A DNA stretch of 64,000 bases from CAZYSK01 sp964649415 (GCA_964649415.1 CAZYSK010000019.1:22154-86153); one strand, 5' to 3'. Shown: positions 50,469 through 61,200, numbered from the stretch's first letter. A program made the numbers and translations. The notes: generated by a model from the letters alone, not told the origin.

Positions 50469-50776
50469 CCCGCCCTCCTGCGTCCTCGTGGCCCTGATCT
50501 TCGGTTGAACGCCGCCAACGCAAGTGTAGCACAAAACCGCCCGGAGGGCAATTCTATGTGAGCTAAGACTGAGGAGAGATGAGACCCGTCGCGGGCGATG
50601 GGCCAGCCAGGAGAGATTGCACGCCCGATCAAGATCAGGCTGCTCTTCAAGGGTGATTCATCACCCGCCGTTCCGTAGCCCGATGCCTTCAGCATCGGGC
50701 GGGCCGGCAATACCAACCAGACTACCACACCGGGCGGACCAACAATACCAATTCGACCGCGCCCGCAGCCTCACCC
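50469..50776. other. Gene-free stretch with module promoter and REP hairpins
   Basis: Holds the minus-strand promoter (50523-50551), a GGGTGATTCATCACCC hairpin near 50650, and a GTAG hairpin at 50675-50699 whose loop is CTTCA, like those beyond the other end of the module. No gene is seen. Confidence 0.65.
50523..50551 (-). promoter_or_regulatory. Promoter for the HNH-ATPase module
   Basis: On the minus strand TTGCCC (50551-50546), 17-base spacer, TACACT (50528-50523). It gives a leader of about 48 bases with AGGAGG. Confidence 0.6.
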
Positions 50777-52612
50777 TCAAGCCACCGGCACGGTGAACGT
50801 GAACGTCGTCCCCACCCCCAACTCGCTCTCCACCGCGATCTCGCCGCCCTGCACCTCGACCAGGTTCTTCACGATGCACAGCCCCAGCCCGGTACCGGCG
50901 ACCTCCCGCACCGCCGGATCCTCCGAGCGGAAGAACTTGGTGAACAGCCGGGCCTGATCCTCCTCCGACATGCCGATGCCGGTGTCGGAGACGGCACAGT
51001 GCACGTGGGCGCCCTCCAACCACGCCCGTACGTCGATTCCCCCACCCTCGGGTGTGTACTTGTAGGCATTGCTGAGCAGGTTGATCAGGATCTGTGTCAG
51101 GCGCGCCCGGTCGGCGAGGACCGGCGGCAGGTCATCCGGCACGTCCACGGCCAACCCCCGCGAGCGATCCGCGATCTGTGCCTGCGTGGCCTGCAGCGCG
51201 TTGGTCAGCGCGTCTGCCAGCCGCGCCGGCTCTACCTCCAGGTACAGCTTCCCGGCTTCGAGCCGCGAGATGTCCTGCAAGTCAGAGACGAGCATCTCCA
51301 TCCGCCGCGCGTTGTTGCGAACCGTGCACAAGAACTCCCTCTGCTGCGGCGTGAGCGGGCCAGCGATTCCCTTCTCGAGCAGCTCGGCGTAGCCACAGAT
51401 CGACGTCATCGGGGTGCGGAGTTCGTGAGAGACGAAGGACACGAACTCTGACTTCGCCTCGTTGGCCTGGCGGATCTTCTCGTACAGGCGCGCGTTCTCG
51501 ACGGCGACAGCCGCGTGGTCCGCCAACCGGCCGGCAAACTGGGCGTGATCAGGCCGGAACGGCCCATCACCGTTTCGCCGCAGGTCCAGCAGGGCCAGCG
51601 CCCGGCCCTCGTAGCAGATGGGCACCACCATGCGCCTCGGGTCTATGATGATAGGCTCCAGGCTCGCGAGCGCACGCTCCACCACAGTGGGTTCCAGCAT
51701 CGCAGGCTCTCGACCCTCAACGCCGGCAATCGTGCGGATGACCTTCGGGTGCAGCCGGTCCGCGCTATCCTCCAGGACACTCAACGCGCCTCCCTTGGCC
51801 CCCGTCGCCTGGAGCGCCCAGGATAGCGTGAGGGACAGCACGCGCTCGACGTCCAGGCTCGCGTTCAACTCGCGGTAGATCTCCTGTAGCGTCGTCAGCT
51901 CGCGCACACGCGCGGCCAGCACCTGGTCGGTCATCGTGTAGAGGCGCGCGTTTTCGATGGCCACGGCCGCCTGATCGGCGAAAGCCGTCAGCAGAGACAG
52001 ATCCGCCTGCGAGAACGCCCCGTCCCGCATCCGGTTGTCCAGATATAGCGCGCCCGTCACGCGGCCTCGAACGTGAAACGGCACACAGGCGATGGAGCGT
52101 AACTGGTAACCAACGACACTCTCCTGCTCGGAGAAACGGGGGTCCAGTTGAGCGTTGGTCGTGAGCACCGGATGCTCGCCCGCCACGGCGTCTCGCACGA
52201 CCGTGCGGCTGAGCTCGACCTCGTAAGGAGAGACGTCCTCCTGGTCGAAGTTTCGCGCCGCCTGGACGTCCAGGTTCCCGTCGTCGTCCAATAACACCAG
52301 GCAGCCTCGCTCGGCTCCGCTGAGCTGAATCAGCGAGTCCATCACCAGGTTCAGCGTATCCACCAGGTCGAGAGAGGAGTTCAGGACGCCGTTGATCTGG
52401 TAGAGCATCGCCAACTCCGCCTCCTGCCCTGCAGCGCGTTCCTCCCTCTCGCTCAGGTCCTCTACCATCTGCTCCCACTCCCGGATGCGAGCGACCAGTT
52501 GCTCCGCTGGCAGGCCCGGTGGCTGCCCGAGCGCCTGTTCAACCGCGCGCATGCTGTCCAGAAGCGCCGCCGCCGTGTTCCTGCCCCCGATATCCCGTGC
52601 CCGGTTCTTCAC
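50777..52612 (-). CDS. Sensor histidine kinase with two GAF domains
   Basis: 611 residues from the GTG at 52612 (GGGAGGG upstream). Order: coiled N-terminus (about 20-60), GAF (about 65-215), second GAF (about 235-375), HisKA with SEFVSFVSHELRTPMTSI, then HATPase with ILINLLSNAYKY, VSDTGIGM and GTGLGLCIVK. No membrane segment: a soluble sensor. A response regulator is not adjacent. The long open frame upstream of the GTG is rejected because of the ribosome site. Confidence 0.9.
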   Translation of the reverse strand: MKNRARDIGGRNTAAALLDSMRAVEQALGQPPGLPAEQLVARIREWEQMVEDLSEREERAAGQEAELAMLYQINGVLNSSLDLVDTLNLVMDSLIQLSGAERGCLVLLDDDGNLDVQAARNFDQEDVSPYEVELSRTVVRDAVAGEHPVLTTNAQLDPRFSEQESVVGYQLRSIACVPFHVRGRVTGALYLDNRMRDGAFSQADLSLLTAFADQAAVAIENARLYTMTDQVLAARVRELTTLQEIYRELNASLDVERVLSLTLSWALQATGAKGGALSVLEDSADRLHPKVIRTIAGVEGREPAMLEPTVVERALASLEPIIIDPRRMVVPICYEGRALALLDLRRNGDGPFRPDHAQFAGRLADHAAVAVENARLYEKIRQANEAKSEFVSFVSHELRTPMTSICGYAELLEKGIAGPLTPQQREFLCTVRNNARRMEMLVSDLQDISRLEAGKLYLEVEPARLADALTNALQATQAQIADRSRGLAVDVPDDLPPVLADRARLTQILINLLSNAYKYTPEGGGIDVRAWLEGAHVHCAVSDTGIGMSEEDQARLFTKFFRSEDPAVREVAGTGLGLCIVKNLVEVQGGEIAVESELGVGTTFTFTVPVA

Positions 52613-53058
52613 AGTCCCTCCCGTCTGCCCCGAATGCTCCAGCCTGCTGCTACACAAGAATGGACCCGCCCCACGATGCCCTGGCTGGGCGCCAGCCGCG
52701 TCGGCCACGGGAAATCTCACCCCCATGCCCGGTGCGCGAACGCAAGCTTGCCAACCGTGCCTCGTGGAAGCAGTCTCAACTTGGTCTTACCTATCGGGTC
52801 AGTCTGTGGTATACTTGAAGCCGCTGAGGTGGACGCGGCGAACGCATGGCCAGTATCAGCGGACCCATTATCACTGTCCGCGGACGCACGATCAACGTCC
52901 GCGGACGCAGCCGACCGCAGACGGTCGGGATCAATGTCCGCAGCGTCCCATTCAATATCGTAGCACACTTGTGTTCACATCGCGTTAAACGAATACGAGA
53001 GATTTCTTAACCCCTTGGAGGACACATCAACCAACGCCTAAGCGAACTCAACGCCCGC
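52613..53058. other. Gene-free stretch with minirepeat units and a weak promoter
   Basis: 52787-52815 is a possible promoter (TTACCT, 17 bases, TATACT). 52860-52950 carries three or four 21-base CGGA...TCCG units, the family found inside genes elsewhere. The end holds the ribosome site and probable ATC start of the peptidase gene. Confidence 0.55.
52860..52950. repeat. 21-bp CGGA...TCCG minirepeat cluster (intergenic)
   Basis: Units of GCGGACGCACGATCAACGTC type recur with a period near 21. These are the closest relatives of the in-gene copies at 14938 and 32355. Confidence 0.8.
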
Positions 53059-54240
53059 ATGAGTGAAGCAGGGATCGATGCGGCCCTGCTCATCCACCAC
53101 CGTGACATCCTGTACTACGCCGGTACCGCGCGCCCAGCCGTCCTGCTCGTCTCGCCCCGAGGCACGTGCCTTCTAGTCCGGCGCGGCCTGGCGTACGCCC
53201 GGCGGGAGGCACGCGTCGCGCACGTCGAGCCGATGAACGGGCTATCGGCCGTCGCCGAGCGCCTGGCAGAACTCGGCCTGGCGGGCGGCGTGCTGGGCAC
53301 AGAATTGGACCTGATGCCGGCGCGGATCGCCCGCCGGCTGCGCGAGGTCTGCCCCACGTGGTCGCTGGCCGACGTCTCTCCCCTCGTGTTGGACCAGCGC
53401 GCCATCAAGGACGAGGCCGAGATCGCGGCCACCCGCGCCGCCGCGGGCGTGGCCGACGCCGGTCACGCCGTCGTGCCCCGAACCGCCGTGCCCGGAATGA
53501 GCGAGCTGGCGTTGGCGGCGGCGGTGGAGATGGCCATGCGGCAGGCCGGTCACGAGGGATTCCAGCCATTGCGCCATCCCGGCGCTCGGGGCGGCGGGGT
53601 GCTGCTGGCCAGCGGCGAGAACCTCTCCGTGCGCGGCGGCCACGGACTGGTGGTGACGGGGGTGGGACTCAGCCCCTCCATGCCCTACGGGGCCTCCCGG
53701 CGCGTGCTGGAGCGCGGCGACCTGGTGGTCGTCGACATCGGCTCGACCTACGCCGGCTACACGGGCGACGAATCCCGCACGTTCGTGATCGGACGGGCCA
53801 CGGACGAGCAGCGGGCGCTCTTCGCCGTGGCCCGCGCAGCGGAGGACGCGCTGCTCGAAAACCTGCGCCCGGGGGCGCTGCCCGCCGACCTGTGCGCAGC
53901 GGCCGAGGCCGTGGTCGCCGGGGGCGCGTCGTCCCACGGACGCAGTTCGTCCGCCGGATGCAGTTCATCCGCCTTTCCCCCCGGCAGCCTGACGCTGCCC
54001 GGCTTCGTCGGCCACGGCCTGGGGCTGGAATTGGACGAGCTGCCCGTGCTGTGGCCCCGGTCGAAGACGCCCGTGCAGGCAGGGATGGTGCTGGCAATTG
54101 AGATCGAGGTCAGCGCGCCCGGTACGGGCGACATGGTCAAGCTAGAGGATACCGTGCTCGTGCGGCCTGACGGCGCGGACTGCTCCGGCCCGTACGAACT
54201 GCTGACCGCTACCCCGCGCGAACTGATCGAATGCGGTTGA
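53059..54240 (+). CDS. M24-family (Xaa-Pro dipeptidase-like) peptidase
   Basis: 393 residues from the ATG at 53059; an ATC at 53026 just after TTGGAGGACAC would add NQRLSELNAR, matching the usual family N-terminus. A creatinase-like N-domain (1-120) precedes the pita-bread domain: VVDIGSTYAGYTGDESRTF with metal aspartates, LPGFVGHGLGLELDE with the His, and IEIEVSAPGTGDMVKLEDTV with the two glutamates. It is a metallopeptidase of the prolidase/aminopeptidase P type or a related non-peptidase. An in-frame minirepeat (GRSSSAGCSSSA) lies near residue 295-310. Confidence 0.88.
   Translation: MSEAGIDAALLIHHRDILYYAGTARPAVLLVSPRGTCLLVRRGLAYARREARVAHVEPMNGLSAVAERLAELGLAGGVLGTELDLMPARIARRLREVCPTWSLADVSPLVLDQRAIKDEAEIAATRAAAGVADAGHAVVPRTAVPGMSELALAAAVEMAMRQAGHEGFQPLRHPGARGGGVLLASGENLSVRGGHGLVVTGVGLSPSMPYGASRRVLERGDLVVVDIGSTYAGYTGDESRTFVIGRATDEQRALFAVARAAEDALLENLRPGALPADLCAAAEAVVAGGASSHGRSSSAGCSSSAFPPGSLTLPGFVGHGLGLELDELPVLWPRSKTPVQAGMVLAIEIEVSAPGTGDMVKLEDTVLVRPDGADCSGPYELLTATPRELIECG
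53937..53975. repeat. 18-bp CGGA...TCCG minirepeat, two units, in the M24 gene
   Basis: GGACGCAGTTCGTCCGCC and GGATGCAGTTCATCCGCC in tandem encode GRSSSA GCSSSA. Confidence 0.85.
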
Positions 54241-54282
54241 AGCAGCACGGATCGTGCTGACGTGTCCGAGGAGGTCCGCAGA

Positions 54283-55686
54283 ATGCCAATCAGACGAATC
54301 ACATGGCTTACGCTGATCGCGCCGCTTGGCGTGCTCATCCTCTTGTTGGTCGCGTGCGGCCCCGTACAGACGCAAAATCTTGCGTCTCTACCGCAGGACA
54401 TCCAACCGGCGACTCCCAGAACGGCGTCCGCCACACCGACGCCGGAGGAGGAGGAGGCAGGCGAGGCTGAAACCGCCGAATCGCCCCCTGACGAGATCGA
54501 GCCTCTAGCGCCCCGCCAGGTTGTGGAGCGCTTCTATAGCTGGTACGTCGGCTACATCCGCAACGCCGGCGATCCGATCACCGATAGGGCGTACCGCTCG
54601 AGTGAGTACATCACCCAGGAGTTCATCCGCGGAGTGGATGAGGCCGTCTCCGCCCCCGGGCGCGGCGCATACGATCCTTTCCTGCACGCCCAGGAAGCGC
54701 CCGAAGAGATCACCGTCGCAGAAGCACTCGTCTCGGGCGAGAGCGCCACGGTCGCCGTGCATGAGAGCTGGAATCCGGGCACACGACATGAGCTGATCCA
54801 GAACCTGGAGGCAACGCTCCAGTTGACGGACGACGAATGGCAGATTGCCGGCATCGCCGTCCGCATGTCGCCGGAGGAGGTCGTGGAAGCCTTCTACTGG
54901 TGGTATACCGGCTACCCCGGCGACCCGGCGAGCGACGGCATATACCGGTCGAGCCCGTACGTGAGCGCGGCATTCGTGCAGCGGGCAGACGCGCTCATCG
55001 CTTCTGGTGAAAATGGGGGATACGATCCACTCCTGTGCGCCCAAGACGTTCCAGGGCAGATCAGCGTTGAGGAGACCATCGCGTCGAGCGAGGAAGCCAG
55101 CGTGCTGGTCCGCACCAGCTTCGAGGATCACACGTTCGCCGTGCAACTGCGCCCAATCGAGGGGCGATGGGTCATAGGCGACGTGGTCTGTGCGTGGATC
55201 TGGGGCGGCGAAGAGACATCTACCACGGGCTGGCAGGTCTTTGAAGACGAGCGCTACGGCTTCCAGATCCGCTACCCCGATGGCTGGACCTACAACGAGG
55301 AAAGCCCGATACCGCCGGGTGCGGAGCTGTCCGACGAGCTCAAGGCCCTGAAGCGCGTGCTGCGCTTCGCACCCGAGGGCTGGGAGGACGAGACGCCGCC
55401 GCTGTACGTGGAGGTGGTGCAGGGCACGCAGGAGGCGTTTGACGAGATCTTCCCCCCGTCTGCCTCCAGCGAGCGTGTCGACGTCAACGGCTTCGAGGCC
55501 ATCAAGACCATAGACGACCTCGGCGAATCCGCGCTGGTCCGATACGCCTTCCAGAACCCGAGCGACGAGGATGTGCACGTCGTGATCCTGGATACCATCG
55601 GCGGCACCCCCGAACGAGCCAGGGACCACGACGACGTGGTGCAGGCCGTCCAGCAGATGATTCGTACATTCGAGTTCAGCCAATAG
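54283..55686 (+). CDS. Secreted lipoprotein with two DUF3828-like repeats
   Basis: 467 residues from the ATG at 54283 (AGGAGG eight bases upstream). A signal sequence ends in the lipobox LLVAC, so it is lipid-anchored outside. After an acidic Pro/Glu/Thr linker come two related domains (about 92-205 and 206-315), each starting VVERFYSWYVGY or VVEAFYWWYTGY and containing YDPFLHAQ or YDPLLCAQ, the DUF3828 pattern. A third domain (about 320-465) opens WQVFEDERYGFQIRYPDGW, as in PsbP-like surface domains. Function unknown. It lies 42 bases after the peptidase. Confidence 0.8.
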   Translation: MPIRRITWLTLIAPLGVLILLLVACGPVQTQNLASLPQDIQPATPRTASATPTPEEEEAGEAETAESPPDEIEPLAPRQVVERFYSWYVGYIRNAGDPITDRAYRSSEYITQEFIRGVDEAVSAPGRGAYDPFLHAQEAPEEITVAEALVSGESATVAVHESWNPGTRHELIQNLEATLQLTDDEWQIAGIAVRMSPEEVVEAFYWWYTGYPGDPASDGIYRSSPYVSAAFVQRADALIASGENGGYDPLLCAQDVPGQISVEETIASSEEASVLVRTSFEDHTFAVQLRPIEGRWVIGDVVCAWIWGGEETSTTGWQVFEDERYGFQIRYPDGWTYNEESPIPPGAELSDELKALKRVLRFAPEGWEDETPPLYVEVVQGTQEAFDEIFPPSASSERVDVNGFEAIKTIDDLGESALVRYAFQNPSDEDVHVVILDTIGGTPERARDHDDVVQAVQQMIRTFEFSQ

Positions 55687-55770
55687 CTGCGGATATTGCA
55701 GACACAGGACCTGCGCCTGCGGTTCGGCACGATTTTAATCTGGTTTTATGAAATTGCAGACCCATCACCG

Positions 55771-55799
55771 TTGCATTTCGCGCGGAGATGGGGTAGAAT
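55771..55799 (+). promoter_or_regulatory. Promoter upstream of the sensory cluster
   Basis: TTGCAT (55771-55776), 17-base spacer, TAGAAT (55794-55799). Confidence 0.55.
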
Positions 55800-55864
55800 T
55801 GGAATGATTCATTTGACGTACAAATTTCGCGGGCATTCCCGGCTCTGACAGAGCGTGTATAATC

Positions 55865-58000
55865 GTGGCCAAAACGAATCGTACAGATGACACAGCGCTC
55901 TCCCGACTGCGGAGACGAATCGGGCGGATCGCGAGTTCCGAGTTGGCGGGCCGGATTGCGAACTTCCCCCCGGTTGCGTGGGCAGCCCGCGCTATTGCCC
56001 GCACCTGGGCTAGCCGCAGTATCGGCCCCGCTTCCTCGGCAGAGCTGCCGGTTGCTCGACCCCAGGAGCCGGCCGGTGTGGGCCTAGAGGCCACGCTGTG
56101 GCGAATTGTGCACGACGTGGTGGACGCGCTGGGTTACGCCGGTGCCATGGTGGCCACGTACGAGCAAGGTGACGCGCTCCCGGTCCGCGCCTTCTACGTG
56201 GACCCCCGCCTGGCCACAGCGGAACAGATCCAGAACTGGGAGCGGGAAGTCTCCAAGTATACGCCGCAGCCGGTCAGCATCACCGACCCGGACGTAGCGC
56301 GGGTGTACGTATACGAGGAGCCGTACCAGCAAAACCTCAGCGTCCGGGCCTTTGAGACCCAAGGGCCGGTCGTGAGCGACGACCTGTACGACCTGTTCAG
56401 GCCCATAGCCCCTCCCGCCTCCGAGCCCGTGGTCAAGGGCGTCCAACAGGCGCTGGGTATCCAGCAGGTGATCGCCACCCCCTTCTTCCTCGAGACGTCC
56501 CAGGACGGACAGCCCGTCAGAGAGATGGTGGGCAACCTGTTCGTGGCCAAGCAGGGCGAGATTCTGAATCGGGACGTACGCATCCTATCCGCCTTTGGCC
56601 GCCAGGCGGCGGCCGCGATTGAGAGCGAACGCCGCCGGCTGCAGATCCGCGTCGCGCAAGAACTTGTCTTTGACCTCCAGTCAGAGATGCAGAGCGAGGA
56701 CCGGATCCTGCAGCGGATCGTCCAGGGCATTGTATCCGACCTGGGATACGTGGGGGCGATGGTGGCCACGTACGAGCCAGACGACTCCTTGCCGGTCCGC
56801 GTCTTCTACGTGAATCCCAACCTCGTCACGCAGGAACAGGTACACGCGTGGGAGAAGGAGGTCTCCAGATACTCCGCCCACATGGTGAGCATCACCGACC
56901 CCGAGATCGCCAAAGTTCTCGTGCACTACGACGAATATCGAGAGAACCTCAGCATACGCGCGCTCAAGGCCGGCGGGCCTGTCGTGAGCAGTGACCTATA
57001 CGACCTGTTCAGACCGGTCGCTCCTGACGCCTCAAGACCGGCAGTGGAGGGCATACAGGAAGCGATGGGTATCAGGCAGGTCATCGCGATACCCTTCTTC
57101 GTGAAGAGATCTGTCCAGGGCCAGGTAGAACAAGAGATCGTTGGCAACCTCTTCGCGGCCACGCGCTCAAGGAGATTCAGCGCCGGAGAGATTGAGTTGC
57201 TCCAGGCTTTTGGGCAGCAAGCCGCCGCCGGCATCCGAAACGCCCAACTCTACCGCCAGGTTGAGGAACGCCGAAGAGTGGCACAGGTATTCGGCAAGAT
57301 CGCGTTCAGCGCAGCAGCTTCGGTCCACGTGCTCCGCAATCACATCGGGGCGTTTCAGGCGCTTCTCCACCTGGTCAAGGTGGTACCCCCAGAGCGACAC
57401 AGCGAGATCATGGGGCTGGGCGACGAAATCGCCGGGCGACTGGATGAGTCTGTCGAGATTCTGAACAACCTGCACGAGCCCTGGCACCAGACGCTGGACG
57501 TCCCAACTGACGTAAACGGCTGCCTGGCCCGGGCCATAGGGCGGGTCATACCGGAGGGAGACGGAATCCGAGACCGGGAAGGCGTCATCGTACACACGAT
57601 CTTGTCAGACAATCTGCCCAGCGTGGAGACCTCCCCGGATATGCTCACTGAGGCGCTACGGGTCCTGATCAAGAACGCGGTGGAGGCGATCCAGGAAAAG
57701 CACACGGGGGGTGAGTTGCGAATTCGGAGCCGCCTGGGCAAAGGCGGTGACATCGAGATACAGATCTCTGACAGCGGAATCGGCATCAGGCCCAAGGACC
57801 TGAGCCGGATATTCGAGATGCGCTGGTCCACCAAGGAGGCAGGCATGGGCTTCGGCCTCTTCTGGACCAAGGAGTACATCGAAGGACTTGGAGGCAGCAT
57901 TCAGGTAGAAAGCGTCTGGCAGGAAGGAACGACTTTCAAGCTCCTCATCCCCCCTTTCTCCCCTGGTGTGGAAGCATCCGCGCAGCCGGACGTGCCATAG
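55865..58000 (+). CDS. Histidine kinase with a duplicated GAF-like sensor
   Basis: Up to 711 residues from a GTG at 55865. No ribosome site supports that start; a GTG at 56078 has AGGAG seven bases upstream and begins right at the sensor, so the true protein may be 640 residues. Two near-identical sensor units (about 80-255 and 265-440) share GAMVATYE, VSITDP, LYDLFRP and VGNLF. The kinase core has an atypical H-box (ASVHVLRNHIGAFQALL), then N-box LIKNAVEAI, G1 ISDSGIGI and G2 EAGMGFGLFWTKE. Cytosolic. Confidence 0.85.
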   Translation: MAKTNRTDDTALSRLRRRIGRIASSELAGRIANFPPVAWAARAIARTWASRSIGPASSAELPVARPQEPAGVGLEATLWRIVHDVVDALGYAGAMVATYEQGDALPVRAFYVDPRLATAEQIQNWEREVSKYTPQPVSITDPDVARVYVYEEPYQQNLSVRAFETQGPVVSDDLYDLFRPIAPPASEPVVKGVQQALGIQQVIATPFFLETSQDGQPVREMVGNLFVAKQGEILNRDVRILSAFGRQAAAAIESERRRLQIRVAQELVFDLQSEMQSEDRILQRIVQGIVSDLGYVGAMVATYEPDDSLPVRVFYVNPNLVTQEQVHAWEKEVSRYSAHMVSITDPEIAKVLVHYDEYRENLSIRALKAGGPVVSSDLYDLFRPVAPDASRPAVEGIQEAMGIRQVIAIPFFVKRSVQGQVEQEIVGNLFAATRSRRFSAGEIELLQAFGQQAAAGIRNAQLYRQVEERRRVAQVFGKIAFSAAASVHVLRNHIGAFQALLHLVKVVPPERHSEIMGLGDEIAGRLDESVEILNNLHEPWHQTLDVPTDVNGCLARAIGRVIPEGDGIRDREGVIVHTILSDNLPSVETSPDMLTEALRVLIKNAVEAIQEKHTGGELRIRSRLGKGGDIEIQISDSGIGIRPKDLSRIFEMRWSTKEAGMGFGLFWTKEYIEGLGGSIQVESVWQEGTTFKLLIPPFSPGVEASAQPDVP

Positions 58001-58091
58001 TCCCAGCGCGCGCCCCAATGCCCCACGCTTGGGCGTCACCACCTCCGCACAACGACACGACACCCAGGACACGGGCAGACCAGGCCGAGGT

Positions 58092-58120
58092 TTGCCGCCC
58101 GGATACCGTTCGAGTATAAT
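58092..58120 (+). promoter_or_regulatory. Promoter for the large hybrid sensor
   Basis: TTGCCG (58092-58097), 17-base spacer, TATAAT (58115-58120). Confidence 0.65.
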
Positions 58121-58241
58121 AGCTCGGCCCGCTGAATCACATTGCGGATTCCGACGGCTCCGGCCCCCCAGAACGCACGACAGCCCAACAGATCAGGCCT
58201 TATGGGATGGAGTTCCCGGAGATGATCTACGGAGAAAGGCC

Positions 58242-61200
58242 ATGAGTCCAGCGCGCAACAACTTGAGGCACGGCTCCTCCAGGCTCAGCGCCAGGTTGAT
58301 GCTGCTCTTCCTGCTGCTGTCAATCGTCCCCCTGGTCGTCGTAGGCTATCTGGCTTTCGACAACAGCCGCCGCACCATAGAGCAAGACACGGTCAACCGC
58401 CTGCTCTCGATCACGATCCTCAAGGAAGGGGAGATGAACCGTTGGATTGGCGACAAAGAGCAGAGCGTGCGCGAACTGGCCGAGCGCCGCGTCGTCCAAG
58501 AACACACTGCTGTATTGAACGCCTACGAACCTGTCACCCCAGAACATGTGGTGGCCCGCATCGCCATCCGCGAGGAGCATCTCCACCCCGCGCTTGAAGA
58601 GGAGGCCTTCCTGGAGCTTTCGCTGCTCCGGCCCGGCGACGGCCTGATCCTCGCCTCCACGGAGGAGACGCATGAGGGGCAGCACAGAGAAGACGAATCC
58701 TACTTCGTCGAAGGGAAAGATCGCACCTACGTCCAGAACGTCCACTACTCGCCGACGCTGGGCGAGGCGGCTATGACCATCAGCACACCGGTCCATGATA
58801 GCGACGGCGACCTGATCGCCGTGCTGGCAGGGCGAGTGGATCTGGCCGAGCTCTCGAAGATCATGACGCAGGGCAGCGGGCTGAGCGAGAGCGAGCACAC
58901 CTACATGGTCAACGAGTCCGGCTTCCTCGTCACAGAAGCTCGCTTCGAGTCGGGCGGCACCCCGGAGGAAGCAATCCGCACCGAGGGTGTGGCGGACTGC
59001 CTGGCGCGCAAACCCTTCGACACGGCTCAGGACGGCGGGGATGACGCGGCATCGGAGGGACAACATCCGTACGGCGTCGGCATGTATGCCGACTACCGCG
59101 GTGTGCCCGTCATCGGTGTCTATCGCTGGATACCGGAGTGGGAACTGTGTATCCTGACCGAGGTGAATCAGTCCGAGGCTTTCGCGCCCATCGCCGAGCT
59201 GCGCGCTACGATCACGGGGATCGGCGCCGTCGTGGCGCTCATCGTGGCTGTAATGGCGGTATGGTTCGCCCGCACGATCACAGAACCGGTGCACCAACTG
59301 GTCAAAGGTGCCGAGGAGATCGGCAAAGGCAACCTGCAGCATCGAATGAAAACAGGGAGCAGAGACGAGATCGGTCAACTCGCCCGCGCCTTCAACCGGA
59401 TGGCACAACGCTTGCACGCAACCACGGCGTCGCGCGACGAGTTGAACCAAGAGATCGTTGAGCGCACCCGAGCTCAGGAAACCCTCAGGAGATCCGAACG
59501 CGAGAAAGCCGCCATCCTCGACAGCCTGTCGGATCTCGTGATATACCACGACACCGAGATGAACATCCTGTGGGCCAATCGTGCTGCGAGCGAGTCGGCT
59601 GGCCTGACCTATGAGCAGTTGAAGGGTGGGCATTGCTACGAGATATGGCATCAGCGCAGCAGTACCTGCGTGGGTTGTCCGGTGGTGAAGGCCCGTGAGA
59701 CAGGTCGCCCCCAAGAAGCGGAGATACGTACCCCTGACGGTCGATCGTGGTCGGTGCGCGGCTATCCCGTTGTCGACACAGAGGGCGTTATTGAGGGCAT
59801 CGTCGAGACCACCCAGGACATCACAGAACGCAGGCAAACACAGGATGCACTGCGCCGCCGCGCCAGGGAGATGGAGATGCTCCAGGCAACCGTGCTGGAC
59901 ATCACAGGGCCACACGCCCTGCCCACGCTGCTCCAAACCATCGTCGAGCGGGCCGCACACCTGCTGGATGCCCCGGCGGGTGGGCTGTACCTGTGCGATC
60001 CGGAGCAGCAACAGGTACGCTGCGTAGTGAGCTACAACACGCCCCGAGACTACACCGAGGTCACGCTCAAGTACGGCGAGGGGGCGGCCGGCACAGTGGC
60101 ACAGACCGGGGAGCCACTGATCATCGACGATTACCGTGTGTGGAGCAAGCGAGCAGGCGTCCACGAGGACGAACAGCCGTTCACCGCCGTGCTCAGCGTC
60201 CCGATGATATGGCAGGGTCATGTCACGGGCGTGATCCACGTGCTGGAAGAAGGGGAGCGCAGGCACTTCATTCAGGCTGACCTGGAGCTACTGACCCTGT
60301 TCGCCAACCACGCGGTTATCGCCGTCGAGAATGCCCGGTTGTACGAGCAGGCCCAGGCAGAGATCGCCCAACGCAAGCGGGCCGAAGAGAACATCGCTCG
60401 TACTTCTGAAGCGCTGCGCCGACGTACAGCCCAACTGGAGGCACTGCGGCAAGTGAGCCTGGAACTCACCGCCCAGTTGGATCTGGATGCACTGCTCCAA
60501 TCGATCATCATCCACGCCACGGAACTACTGGACGGAACCGGTAGCGGCATCGCGCTGCACCGGCCAGAGGGCGATCTCCTGGAGGCCGTCGTATCCGTCG
60601 GCGACACGTCCGTGCCTATCGGCACCACTTTCCGGCGGGGCGAGGGACTCGCGGGCAAGATCTTGGAGACCGGCGATTCGCTAGCGGTAGACGACTACCG
60701 GCGCTGGGAAGGGCGGATGCTTACCTACGAAGGGCCGCCGATCACCGCCGTGGCGGGCGTGCCGATCCGCTGGGGACCCGCGGGTTCCGGGGGAGAGCTC
60801 CTGGGCGTCTTGATCATCCAGGATGACGCACCACGCACCTTCTCCGCCTCCGATGTCGAACGGCTGCGCCTGCTCGCCACTCAGGCGGCCATCGCCATCC
60901 GCAACGCGCGACTGTTCGAGGAAACGGAGGAGCACGTCGCCGAGCTGGAAGCCCTCCAGCGCACCAGCCTGGAACTGGCATCCTCGCTAGACCCGTCCTC
61001 AGTGCTGAATACCGTTGTCGAGAGCGCGCTTACGCTGATGGAGGCCGACGACTGCCACATCTACCTGTATGATGAGAGCACCGACACGTTTACCTTCGGC
61101 GCCGCCCTGTGGGAGGATGGGTCCCACGAGCCCGCCGTACAATCGCCGCGCCCTGACGGTCTCACCGCCACGGTGGTCCGGGAGGGCCGGCCCGTGATCA

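Noticed and set aside
55858..55863. TATAAT as the promoter of the kinase at 55865
   Set aside because: It lies two bases before the first possible start and has no -35 at a usable distance; the TTGCAT/TAGAAT pair upstream is better.
58320..60266. Open frame of 648 codons on the minus strand
   Set aside because: Antisense to the large sensor kinase; no recognisable motif.
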